Shown in pieces: positions 50,057 to 58,545 of a DNA stretch of 64,000 nucleotides; the stretch's first letter is position 1; every line of letters starts with the position of its first letter. Source of the stretch: Streptomyces sp. DH12 (GTDB lineage: Bacteria > Actinomycetota > Actinomycetes > Streptomycetales > Streptomycetaceae). Both the position numbers and the translations under genes were made by a program. The notes under the pieces are model-generated. The model was not told where the DNA came from. It saw only the letters and a program-made list of their open reading frames with translations, and did not search any database. The DNA is taken from NCBI RefSeq assembly GCF_020873895.1, contig NZ_JAHWGT010000013.1:62001-126000 (forward strand), written 5' to 3'.

Positions 50057-50890
50057 ATGCAGAGCCTGGCGATGATCGAGAACTGGCCCGTGCCGAACGC
50101 GGCCGCCGCAGTCGTCCGTGCCGACGGCACCGTGGTGGGGGCGCACGGCCCCACGGCGCACCGGTTCCCGCTCGCCTCGGTGACCAAGCCGCTGGCCGCG
50201 TACGCGGTGCTCGTCGCCTACGAGGAGGGCGCGGTCGAGCTGGACGAGGCCGCCGGGCCCGACGGCTCGACCGTCCGGCACCTGCTGGCGCACACCTCCG
50301 GTCTCGCCTTCGACGAGGACCGGGTCATGGCCGCCCCGGGCACGCGCCGCATCTACTCCAACACCGGCTTCGAGGTGCTGGCGGACCATGTGGCGAAGGC
50401 CACGGACATCCCGTTCGGGGAGTACCTGCGCCAGGCGGTGCTGGAGCCGCTCGGCATGGCGTCGACGGCCCTGGACGGATCGGCCGCGAAGGACGGGGTG
50501 TCGACCGTGGACGACCTCGCGCGGTTCGCGGCGGAGCTCCAGGCGCCCCGGCTGCTGGACCCGCGCACGGTGCTGGAGGCCATGACGGTGGTCCACCCGG
50601 GACTGACGGGCATCCTGCCCGGCTACGGCCACCAGCGGCCCAACGACTGGGGGCTCGGCTTCGAGATCCGGGACGGCAAGTCGCCGCACTGGACGGGGGG
50701 TTCGTCGTCCCCGCGGACGTTCGGGCACTTCGGGCAGTCGGGGACGTTCCTGTGGGTGGACCCGGGCGCCGGGGCGGCGTGCGTGGCACTCACCGACCGC
50801 GACTTCGGGCCGTGGGCGGTGGAGGCGTGGCCGCCGTTCACCGACGCGGTCCTGGCCGAGCTGCGCGCCGGCGGCACCACCCGCGCCTGA
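50057..50890 (+). CDS. serine hydrolase (beta-lactamase family, class C-like)
   Basis: A 277-residue penicillin-binding-type hydrolase without a signal peptide. The catalytic motifs are SVTK (S41, K44), YSN (Y100) and a late HFGQSG. It is shorter than class C beta-lactamases (~350), so an esterase or peptidase role is more likely. It diverges from the MerR gene with only ~67 bp between starts. Confidence 0.8.
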   Translation: MQSLAMIENWPVPNAAAAVVRADGTVVGAHGPTAHRFPLASVTKPLAAYAVLVAYEEGAVELDEAAGPDGSTVRHLLAHTSGLAFDEDRVMAAPGTRRIYSNTGFEVLADHVAKATDIPFGEYLRQAVLEPLGMASTALDGSAAKDGVSTVDDLARFAAELQAPRLLDPRTVLEAMTVVHPGLTGILPGYGHQRPNDWGLGFEIRDGKSPHWTGGSSSPRTFGHFGQSGTFLWVDPGAGAACVALTDRDFGPWAVEAWPPFTDAVLAELRAGGTTRA

Positions 50891-51034
50891 CCCCTCCCGC
50901 TCGGTCCGGACGCCGGCACCCCCCGTCGGTGCCCCCACCGACACCCCCGCCGGCTCCCTCGGTACCGACCGGCCCGACCGGCCCGACCGGCCCGCCCGGT
51001 CCGCCCTGACGGGGCGGCGGGCGGACCCGCCCGC

Positions 51035-51721
51035 TCAGCCCCGACCGGGCGTGGCGGGGTGGCTCATCTGCCACACCAGTACCTCGGCGGCCGTCACCGC
51101 CGTCAGTGCGACACCGCGCGCCCCGGTGATCCGGGCCGAGTCTCCCGCGCCCAGCTCCCCGTCCGCGCCGTCGCCGGCCACCCCGACCCGGCCGCGCACC
51201 ACGTGCACGTAGGCGAGGTCGCCGTCCGGGACGGCGGTGCGCTCCCCCGCGGCGGGGCGGCGCACGTGGAGCAGCGCGCCCGCGGCCGGCACGGCGTACG
51301 GGGTGGCGTCGGCGAGGCCGCGCACGATGCCGTACGACGGTTCGCCGCCGGGCTCCAGCGGCGTCAGCCACATCTGCACGAAGGTCAGCGGCGCGGCACC
51401 GTCGTTGCGCTCGACGTGCCGGACGCCCGCCGCGGCGCTCAGGTGCTGGACGTCGCCGGGCCGTACGACGGTGGCGTGCCCGGTGGAGTCGCGGTGCGTC
51501 AGCTCCCCCTCGACGACCCAGGTGACGATCTCGGTGTGGCTGTGCGGGTGCTCGTCGAAGCCCGCGCCCGGTGCGAGGCGCTCCTCGTTGCAGGCGACGA
51601 GCGCCCCGAAGCGGAGGTTGCCGGGGTCGTAGTGCGGGCCGAAGGAGAAGGCGTGGCGGGTGTCGATCCCGGCGGCGGCGTCCCCTCCGGGGTACCGGTC
51701 GGCGGCCCTGTGTATGGACAT
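51035..51721 (-). CDS. pirin-family bicupin protein
   Basis: A 228-residue protein with the pirin N-terminal cupin: GPHYDPGNLRFGALVACNEE, then FDEHPHSHTEIVTWVVEGEL with the metal-binding His pair, and the second His block GVRHVERN. Some pirins oxidise quercetin; others act as redox sensors. It diverges from fasR, with 60 bp between starts. Confidence 0.85.
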   Translation of the reverse strand: MSIHRAADRYPGGDAAAGIDTRHAFSFGPHYDPGNLRFGALVACNEERLAPGAGFDEHPHSHTEIVTWVVEGELTHRDSTGHATVVRPGDVQHLSAAAGVRHVERNDGAAPLTFVQMWLTPLEPGGEPSYGIVRGLADATPYAVPAAGALLHVRRPAAGERTAVPDGDLAYVHVVRGRVGVAGDGADGELGAGDSARITGARGVALTAVTAAEVLVWQMSHPATPGRG

Positions 51722-51781
51722 CACGGGGCCAACGGTAGACCGGCTGGACGGGCCGCCGTCCCGATAAGGCAGTCTTGTCCC

Positions 51782-52966
51782 GTGCCTGAACCAGCAGCGA
51801 ACGCCGCCCACCCGCACGCAGCGACCCTGAAACGCCTCGAACAGTCCTCCGGGCGGCTCGCCGCCAACGCCATCGCCCGCATGGACGAGACGTTGCCGTG
51901 GTACCGGGCCATGCCCCCGGAGAACCGCTCCTGGATCGGTCTCGTCGCGCAGGCCGGCATCGCGGCGTTCACCGAGTGGTTCCGGCACCCCGAGGCGCCC
52001 CAGGCGATCTCGACCGACGTGTTCGGCACGGCCCCCCGCGAGCTGACCCGGGCGATCACGCTCCGCCAGACCGTCGAGATGGTGCGCACCACCATCGAGG
52101 TGATGGAGACGGCGATCGAGGAGGTCGCCGCCCCGGGCGACGAGTCGGTGCTGCGCGAGGCGCTGCTGGTCTACGCCCGGGAGATCGCCTTCGCGACGGC
52201 CCAGGTGTACGCCCAGGCCGCCGAGGCGCGCGGCGCGTGGGACGCCCGCCTGGAGTCCCTCGTCGTCAACGCGGTGCTGTCGGGTGAGGCGGACGAGGGG
52301 GCGGTCAGCAGGGCCGCCGCGCTCGGCTGGAACTCCCCCGAGCACGTGTGCGTCATCCTGGGCACCGCACCGGACGGGGACAGCGAGCTGACGGTGGAGG
52401 CGATCCGCAGGGCGGCCCGCCACGCCAAGCTGCAGGTCCTGACCGGTGTGCTCGGCGACCGCCTGGTGGTCATCGCGGGCGGCAGCGACAACCCGCTGGC
52501 CGTGGCGAAGGCGCTGATCGGCCCGTACGCGGCGGGGCCCGTCGTGGCGGGGCCCGTGGTGCCGGACCTGCTGGCGGCGACGCGGTCCGCGCAGGCGGCG
52601 GCCGCGGGGCTGAAGGCGTGCTCGGCGTGGCAGGACGCGCCCCGCCCGGTCCTCGCCGACGACCTCCTGCCGGAGCGGGCCATCGCGTCGGACCCGGCCG
52701 CCCGCGAGCAGCTGGTGGAGGAGATCTACAGACCGCTGGAGGAGGCCGGCTCGGCGCTCCTGGAGACGTTGAGCGTGTACCTGGAGCAGGCGAGCAGCCT
52801 GGAGGGGGCGGCCCGGATGCTCTTCGTCCATCCGAACACCGTGCGCTACCGGCTCCGTCGTGTGACCGATGTCACCGGGTGGTCGCCGTCCGATGTACGG
52901 TCGGCGTTCACGCTGCGGATCGCGCTGATCCTGGGGCGTCTGGCCGACGGCGAGACACAGTCCTAA
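51782..52966 (+). CDS. fasR: FasR-type transcriptional activator of fatty acid synthesis
   Basis: A 394-residue PucR/CdaR-type regulator. The N-terminal RsbRD-like and central GGDEF-like helices lead to a C-terminal HTH_30 domain (LETLSVYLEQASSLEGAARM then LFVHPNTVRYRLRRV). In S. coelicolor the FasR gene lies directly before fabD and its product activates the fab operon; the same order is seen here, 84 bp before fabD. It likely senses the state of fatty acid supply. GTG start at 51782. Confidence 0.85.
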   Translation: MPEPAANAAHPHAATLKRLEQSSGRLAANAIARMDETLPWYRAMPPENRSWIGLVAQAGIAAFTEWFRHPEAPQAISTDVFGTAPRELTRAITLRQTVEMVRTTIEVMETAIEEVAAPGDESVLREALLVYAREIAFATAQVYAQAAEARGAWDARLESLVVNAVLSGEADEGAVSRAAALGWNSPEHVCVILGTAPDGDSELTVEAIRRAARHAKLQVLTGVLGDRLVVIAGGSDNPLAVAKALIGPYAAGPVVAGPVVPDLLAATRSAQAAAAGLKACSAWQDAPRPVLADDLLPERAIASDPAAREQLVEEIYRPLEEAGSALLETLSVYLEQASSLEGAARMLFVHPNTVRYRLRRVTDVTGWSPSDVRSAFTLRIALILGRLADGETQS

Positions 52967-52970
52967 GGCT

Positions 52971-52990
52971 TTTGTGGGGGACCAACAATT
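52971..52990 (+). promoter_or_regulatory. candidate FasR binding site before fabD
   Basis: TTTGTGGGGGACCAACAATT contains TTGTGG and CCAACAA arms in inverted orientation, 60-80 bp before the fabD start, just after fasR. The position fits the known FasR control of fabD; the exact site is inferred. Confidence 0.4.
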
Positions 52991-53050
52991 CACCCGACGG
53001 TTCTTCGTCCTAGTCCCCACGGGCGTGGAGGACCGTCCACAAGAGAGAGT

Positions 53051-53980
53051 GTGAGGGTGCTCGTACTCGTCGCTCCCGGCCAAGGCGCTCAGACGCCCGG
53101 CTTCCTGACCCCCTGGCTCGATCTTCCGGGCGCCGCCGACCGTGTCGGCGCGTGGTCGGAGGCCATCGGACTGGACCTGGCCCACTACGGCACGAAGGCC
53201 GACGCGGAGGAGATCCGCGACACGGCGGTCGCCCAGCCGCTGCTGGTGGCCGCCGGGCTGCTGTCCGCCGCCGCGCTCGGCGAGGTGTCGCCGGGCGCCG
53301 TCGCGGGCCACAGCGTCGGTGAGATCACCGCCGCCGCGTTCGCGGGTGTCCTCGACGACACGGCGGCGCTGCGGCTCGTCCGGACCCGCGGTGTGGCGAT
53401 GGCCGAGGCCGCCGCCGTCACCCGGACCGGTATGTCGGCCCTGCTCGGCGGCGACCCGGAGGTCACCGTCCCGCACCTGGAGAAGCTCGGTCTGACCGCG
53501 GCGAACGTGAACGGCGCCGGCCAGATCGTCGCCGCCGGCACGATGGAGCAGCTGGCCGCGCTGGAGGCGGACAAGCCCGAGGGCGTCCGCCGCGTGGTCG
53601 CCCTCCAGGTCGCCGGCGCGTTCCACACCCACCACATGGCGCCCGCCGTGGCGAAGCTGGAGGAGGCCGCCCGCGGCCTGTCCCCGGCGGACCCGCAGGT
53701 CGCCTACGTCTCCAACAAGGACGGGCGGACCGTCGCCTCGGGTGCCGACGTCGTCACCCGCCTCGTGGGCCAGGTCGCCAACCCGGTCCGCTGGGACCTC
53801 TGCATGGAAACGTTCCGGCGGCTCGGTGCGACGGCGCTGGTCGAGGTGTGCCCCGGCGGCACGCTGACCGGTATCGCCAAGCGCGCCCTCCCCGGTGTCA
53901 AGACGCTCGCGCTCAAGACCCCCGACGACCTCGACGCGGCACGCGCGCTCATCGCCGAGCACGCCGGCGCCGCCTCCTGA
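53051..53980 (+). CDS. fabD: malonyl-CoA:ACP transacylase
   Basis: A 309-residue enzyme that loads malonyl from CoA onto ACP for fatty acid elongation (and can serve polyketide pathways). APGQGAQTPGF marks the start, GHSVGEITAAAFAGV holds the catalytic S88, and GAFHTHHM carries the catalytic His near 196. First gene of the fabD-fabH-acpP-fabF operon. GTG 53051; an alternative GTG at 53057 is possible. Confidence 0.95.
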   Translation: MRVLVLVAPGQGAQTPGFLTPWLDLPGAADRVGAWSEAIGLDLAHYGTKADAEEIRDTAVAQPLLVAAGLLSAAALGEVSPGAVAGHSVGEITAAAFAGVLDDTAALRLVRTRGVAMAEAAAVTRTGMSALLGGDPEVTVPHLEKLGLTAANVNGAGQIVAAGTMEQLAALEADKPEGVRRVVALQVAGAFHTHHMAPAVAKLEEAARGLSPADPQVAYVSNKDGRTVASGADVVTRLVGQVANPVRWDLCMETFRRLGATALVEVCPGGTLTGIAKRALPGVKTLALKTPDDLDAARALIAEHAGAAS

Positions 53981-54003
53981 ACCGGAGCAAGGAGCCGTAG
54001 AGC

Positions 54004-55005
54004 ATGGCGAAGATCAAGCCCAGCAGGGGCGCCCCGTACGCACGCATCATGGGTGTCGGCGGTTACCGGCCCACCCGTGTCGTGCCGAACGAGGTGATCC
54101 TCGAGACGATCGACTCGTCGGACGAGTGGATCCGCTCACGCTCCGGCATCGCGACCCGCCACTGGGCCTCGCCCGAGGAGACCGTGACCGCGATGTCGGT
54201 CGAGGCGGCGGGCAAGGCCATCGCGGACGCGGGGATCAGCCCCGACCAGATCGGTGGGGTCATCGTCTCCACCGTCTCGCACTTCAAGCAGACCCCGGCG
54301 GTCGCCACCGAGATCGCGGACAAGATCACGGCGAGCAAGCCGGCCGCGTTCGACATCTCGGCGGGCTGCGCCGGGTTCGGCTACGGCCTGACCCTCGCCA
54401 AGGGCATGGTCGTCGAGGGTTCCGCCGAGTACGTCCTCGTCATCGGCGTGGAGCGGCTGAGCGACCTGACCGACCTGGAGGACCGTGCGACGGCCTTCCT
54501 GTTCGGTGACGGCGCGGGCGCCGTCGTCGTCGGCCCGGCGCAGCAGCCGGAGATCGGCCCCACCGTCTGGGGCTCCGAGGGCGACAAGTCCGAGACCATC
54601 AAGCAGACGGTGCCGTGGACGGACTACCGCGACGGCACGGTCGAGCGGTTCCCGGCCATCACGCAGGAGGGCCAGGCGGTGTTCCGCTGGGCCGTCTTCG
54701 AGATGGCCAAGGTCGCCCAGCAGGCGCTGGACGCGGCCGGGATCTCCGCGGCCGACCTGGACGTCTTCATCCCGCACCAGGCCAACATGCGGATCATCGA
54801 CTCGATGGTGAAGACGCTGAAGCTGCCGGAGCACGTCACGGTCGCCCGTGACGTGGAGACCACCGGCAACACCTCGGCCGCCTCGATCCCGCTCGCGATG
54901 GAGCGGCTCCTGGCGACCGGGCAGGCGAAGAGCGGGGACACCGCGCTCGTCATCGGCTTCGGGGCGGGGCTCGTCTACGCCGCGACGGTCGTTACCCTCC
55001 CCTAG
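54004..55005 (+). CDS. fabH: 3-oxoacyl-ACP synthase III
   Basis: A 333-residue condensing enzyme that starts fatty acid synthesis from acyl-CoA and malonyl-ACP; in Streptomyces it prefers branched starters. Catalytic residues are C122 (DISAGCAGFGYG), H258 (FIPHQANMRI) and N289 (TTGNTSAASIPLA). It is 23 bp after fabD with GGAGC upstream. Confidence 0.95.
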   Translation: MAKIKPSRGAPYARIMGVGGYRPTRVVPNEVILETIDSSDEWIRSRSGIATRHWASPEETVTAMSVEAAGKAIADAGISPDQIGGVIVSTVSHFKQTPAVATEIADKITASKPAAFDISAGCAGFGYGLTLAKGMVVEGSAEYVLVIGVERLSDLTDLEDRATAFLFGDGAGAVVVGPAQQPEIGPTVWGSEGDKSETIKQTVPWTDYRDGTVERFPAITQEGQAVFRWAVFEMAKVAQQALDAAGISAADLDVFIPHQANMRIIDSMVKTLKLPEHVTVARDVETTGNTSAASIPLAMERLLATGQAKSGDTALVIGFGAGLVYAATVVTLP

Positions 55006-55089
55006 GCACACGTTCCGGCCCGCGAGGTCGGGACGGGCGCCGTCACATCCTCTGAGAAGCACAGAGCTACACACCGAAGGAGCGCCAAC

Positions 55090-55338
55090 ATGGCCGCCAC
55101 TCAGGAAGAGATCGTCGCCGGTCTCGCCGAGATCGTCAACGAGATCGCCGGCATCCCGACCGAGGACGTCGAGCTGGACAAGTCCTTCACGGACGACCTG
55201 GACGTGGACTCGCTGTCCATGGTCGAGGTCGTCGTCGCCGCCGAGGAGCGCTTCGACGTGAAGATCCCGGACGACGACGTCAAGGGCCTCAAGACGGTCC
55301 GCGACGCCGCCGACTACATCCTCAAGCACCAGGCCTGA
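55090..55338 (+). CDS. acpP: acyl carrier protein
   Basis: An 82-residue acidic ACP. The phosphopantetheine Ser is S41 in DLDVDSLSMVEVV. Helices are typical of type II fatty acid ACPs. AGGAG before the ATG. It lies between fabH and fabF as in other Streptomyces. Confidence 0.95.
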   Translation: MAATQEEIVAGLAEIVNEIAGIPTEDVELDKSFTDDLDVDSLSMVEVVVAAEERFDVKIPDDDVKGLKTVRDAADYILKHQA

Positions 55339-55404
55339 TCGGATCGCCACCCGGCGGTGGCGCCGCATTCACGCATACCTCATACACGTGGAGAAAGAAT
55401 TCCT

Positions 55405-56667
55405 GTGAGCCCGACCAATCGCACCGTGGTCGTCACCGGTATCGGCGCAACCACACCGCTGGGTGGCGACTCCGCCTCGACCTGGGAGGGCCTGCTCGCC
55501 GGGCGTTCCGGTGTCCGGCCCCTCGAAGGCGAGCGTTTCGCCGACCTGCCCGTGCAGATCGCGGCCCGTGTGGCCGTCGACCCGCTGGAGGTCCTGCCGC
55601 GGCCGCTGGCCCGCAAGTTGGACCGCTCGGCGCAGTTCGCCGTCGTCGCGGCGCGCGAGGCGTGGGCGGACGCCGGTTTCTCCGGCCCCGCCGGCGAGGA
55701 CGAGAAGGTCCTCCCCGAGCGCCTCGGCTCCGTCATCGCCTCCGGCATCGGCGGCGTGACGACCCTGCTCGACCAGTACGACGTGCTGAAGGAGAAGGGC
55801 GCGCGGCGGGTCTCCCCGCACACCGTGCCCATGCTCATGCCGAACAGCCCGGCCGCGAACGTGGGTCTGGAGGTGAACGCCCAGGCGGGCGTCCACACCC
55901 CGGTGTCGGCGTGCGCGTCGGGCGCCGAGGCCATCGGCTACGCCATCGAGATGATCCGCACCGGCCGCGCCGACGTGGTCGTCGCCGGCGGCACCGAGGC
56001 GGCCATCCACCCGCTGCCCATCGCGGCGTTCGCCAACATGATGGCGATGTCCAAGAACAACGACGAGCCCGAGAAGGCCTCCCGCCCGTACGACAAGAGC
56101 CGTGACGGCTTCGTGCTGGGCGAGGGCGCGGGCGTGGTCGTCCTGGAGTCGGCCGAGCACGCCGCCGCCCGCGGCGCCCGCGTGTACTGCGAGGCGCTGG
56201 GCCAGGGCCTGTCCGCCGACAGCCACCACATCGCGCAGCCCGAGCCCACCGGCCGCGGCATCGCCGCCGCGCTGCAGAACCTGCTGGACTCGACGGACCT
56301 GAAGCCGGCGGAGGTCGTGCACCTGAACGCGCACGCCACGTCGACGCCGCAGGGCGACGTCGCCGAGGTGAAGGCGCTGCGCAAGGTCCTCGGTGACGAC
56401 CTGGAGCACGTCGCGATCTCCGCGACGAAGTCCATGACGGGTCACCTGCTGGGCGGCGCCGGCGGCATCGAGACCGTCGCGACGGTCCTGGCGCTGCACC
56501 ACCGCACGGCCCCGCCGACCATCAACGTCGACGACCTGGACGAGGAGGTCGACGCGGACGTCGTGCGCGGCGAGCCCCGTCCGCTGCCCGAGGGCACGAT
56601 CGCGGCGATCAACAACTCGTTCGGCTTCGGCGGCCACAACGTGGTCCTCGCCTTCCGGACGGTCTGA
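55405..56667 (+). CDS. fabF: 3-oxoacyl-ACP synthase II
   Basis: A 420-residue elongation condensing enzyme. The Cys-His-His triad is C170 (PVSACASGAEA), His in LNAHATSTPQGD (~311) and His in KSMTGHLLGGAGG (~347). The GTG at 55405 starts MSPTNRTVVVTGIGATTPLG. It is the last gene of the fab operon, followed by a strong terminator. Confidence 0.95.
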   Translation: MSPTNRTVVVTGIGATTPLGGDSASTWEGLLAGRSGVRPLEGERFADLPVQIAARVAVDPLEVLPRPLARKLDRSAQFAVVAAREAWADAGFSGPAGEDEKVLPERLGSVIASGIGGVTTLLDQYDVLKEKGARRVSPHTVPMLMPNSPAANVGLEVNAQAGVHTPVSACASGAEAIGYAIEMIRTGRADVVVAGGTEAAIHPLPIAAFANMMAMSKNNDEPEKASRPYDKSRDGFVLGEGAGVVVLESAEHAAARGARVYCEALGQGLSADSHHIAQPEPTGRGIAAALQNLLDSTDLKPAEVVHLNAHATSTPQGDVAEVKALRKVLGDDLEHVAISATKSMTGHLLGGAGGIETVATVLALHHRTAPPTINVDDLDEEVDADVVRGEPRPLPEGTIAAINNSFGFGGHNVVLAFRTV

Positions 56668-56701
56668 CGTCCGCCGCCGGGACGCCCCGGCCCGTGCGTG
56701 A

Positions 56702-56735
56702 GGAAGGCCCCCGCCCTGCTGGGCGGGGGCCTTCC
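56702..56735 (+). terminator. fab operon terminator
   Basis: A perfect 15-bp hairpin (56702-56716 with 56721-56735, loop TGCT), 34 bp after the fabF stop. Confidence 0.75.
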
Positions 56736-56841
56736 GCGCTGTCCGAAGGCAGGCGCCGGGGCGCTCGGGTGGCGCGCGGTGGGGGACGTACGCGCGGGGT
56801 CGAGTGGGGCGGGGGGAGGCGCCGGGCGGCCCGGCGGGCGG

Positions 56842-57336
56842 TCAGACGACCTGGTGCAGCCAGCGGACCGGGGCGCCCTCACCCGCGTAGCGGAAGGGCT
56901 CCAGCTCGTCGTCCCAGGGCTTGCCGAGCAGCTTGGCGATCTCGGCCTCCAGGAGCGTCTCGCCCTGGGCGGAGCGGGCGAGGGCGGCGCGCAACCGGTC
57001 CTCGGGGATCATGATGTCGCCGTGGATGCCGATGACGGCGTGGAAGATGCCCAGGACCGGCGTGGCGCTGTAGCGCTCGCCCTCGGCGGTGGGGCAGGGT
57101 TCGGCGGTCACCTCGAAGCGGAGCATCTGCCAGCCGCGGAGGGCCGAGGCGAGTTTGGAGGCGGTGCCGGGCTCACCCCGCCAGGAGAACTCGGCTCTCC
57201 AGGTGCCCGGTGAGGCCGGCTGCCGGATCCAGTCGAGCTGGACCCTCGTGCCGAGCACTCCCCCGGCCGCCCATTCGACGTGCGGACAGAGCGCGCGCGG
57301 CGCGGAGTGGACGTACAGGACTCCACGTGTCGTCAC
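56842..57336 (-). CDS. DUF3145 domain-containing protein
   Basis: A 164-residue protein of the actinobacterial DUF3145 family, conserved directly after fabF in Streptomyces. It has TTRGVLYVHSAPRALCPHVE, LDWIRQPASPGTWRAEFSW, LRFEVTAEPC and HAVIGIHGDIMIPEDRLR. The function is unknown; the position suggests a link to lipid metabolism. The GTG at 57336 has GGAGG 6 nt upstream. It is convergent with fabF. Confidence 0.85.
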   Translation of the reverse strand: MTTRGVLYVHSAPRALCPHVEWAAGGVLGTRVQLDWIRQPASPGTWRAEFSWRGEPGTASKLASALRGWQMLRFEVTAEPCPTAEGERYSATPVLGIFHAVIGIHGDIMIPEDRLRAALARSAQGETLLEAEIAKLLGKPWDDELEPFRYAGEGAPVRWLHQVV

Positions 57337-57529
57337 CGGGACCTCCAGGGTGGGACGAGGTTCGCCTTTTCCCAGCGGCCTCAGTAAACAGCATCGGGAG
57401 CGAAACTCCACAAAAGGGACAGCTTGTGACGTGATGTAATTTACCGGAGCCGGTCGGCCAGGCGCGTCTGGTTCGACGGGGAAAAGCTACCGTGCGCCGG
57501 GTCTCTTGGGATGACGTACGGTCGGTCCC

Positions 57530-58489
57530 GTGGCCCGTCGACACCAAGCTTTCACTCGCCAGGACCCCGACCGCGTACGCCCGTCCGGGGGGCGCCGAGC
57601 GGCCGCCGTCGCGGCCGCGGCGGCGCTGTTCTGCGGTGCGGCGCTGTCCGGGTGTGTCGCGTCCCCCGGCGACGGCGGGGCGGACGGCGCGCGGCAACGG
57701 GCCGCCGCGGCCCGGCCGAGCCCCTCCCCCACCTCCCTCTGGAACACCCGGCCGACGTCCGTCGCCGCGGTCGGCGACTCCATCACGCGCGGTTTCGACG
57801 CCTGCGGGGTGCTGGCGGACTGCCCGGAGGCCTCGTGGGCGACCGGTTCGGACGCCGTGGTCAACAGCCTCGCGCTGCGGCTGCTGGGCGCCTCCGCCCT
57901 CCCCTCGCGCAGCTGGAACCTGGCCCGGTCGGGCGCCCGCGTCGCGGAGCTGCCCGCGCAGATGCGGCTGGCCGCGGCACAGAAGCCGGACCTGGTCACG
58001 GTCATGGTCGGGGGCAACGACGCCTGCCGCCCGTCCGTGGACCTGATGACGCCCGTGGCCGACTTCCGGACGTCGTTCGCGTCGGCGGTGGCACAGCTGC
58101 GGCGCGACGCGCCCACGGCGCAGTTGTACGTGTCGAGCGTGCCGGACCTGCACCGGCTGTGGTCGACGGGCCGCGACCACCCGGTGGGCCGGCAGGTGTG
58201 GCAGCTGGGCGTGTGCGGTTCGATGCTCGCCGACGCCGACGACCTCGGCGCGGCCGCCACGGCCCGGCGCGCGGCCGTGCGCGAGCGGGTGGTGGCGTAC
58301 AACAGCGTGCTGCGCGAGGTGTGCGCCCGCGACGCGCGCTGCCGCTACGACGGCGGCGCCGTCTTCGACTTCCGTTTCGGCAGCGGCCAGTTGAGCCCGT
58401 GGGACGTCTTCCACCCGAGCCGGGACGGGCAGGGGCGGCTGGCGGAGATCGCCTACCGCGCCGTCACCTCCGCGGAACCGCCCGCCTAG
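57530..58489 (+). CDS. SGNH/GDSL-family lipoprotein hydrolase
   Basis: A 319-residue secreted esterase. The signal peptide ends in a lipobox (ALSGC, ~residue 42) and a Ser/Pro/Ala linker follows. SGNH motifs are VGDSITRG (catalytic Ser), NLARSGARV (Gly block), TVMVGGNDAC (Asn block) and WDVFHPS (Asp-x-x-His). It could deacylate lipids or cell-wall esters. GTG start at 57530. Confidence 0.85.
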   Translation: MARRHQAFTRQDPDRVRPSGGRRAAAVAAAAALFCGAALSGCVASPGDGGADGARQRAAAARPSPSPTSLWNTRPTSVAAVGDSITRGFDACGVLADCPEASWATGSDAVVNSLALRLLGASALPSRSWNLARSGARVAELPAQMRLAAAQKPDLVTVMVGGNDACRPSVDLMTPVADFRTSFASAVAQLRRDAPTAQLYVSSVPDLHRLWSTGRDHPVGRQVWQLGVCGSMLADADDLGAAATARRAAVRERVVAYNSVLREVCARDARCRYDGGAVFDFRFGSGQLSPWDVFHPSRDGQGRLAEIAYRAVTSAEPPA

Positions 58490-58545
58490 GGGGTGTCCGG
58501 GCGGTCGGCGGTGCCGGGCACGGTCCGCGTGTCGCGGCTCGGGGC

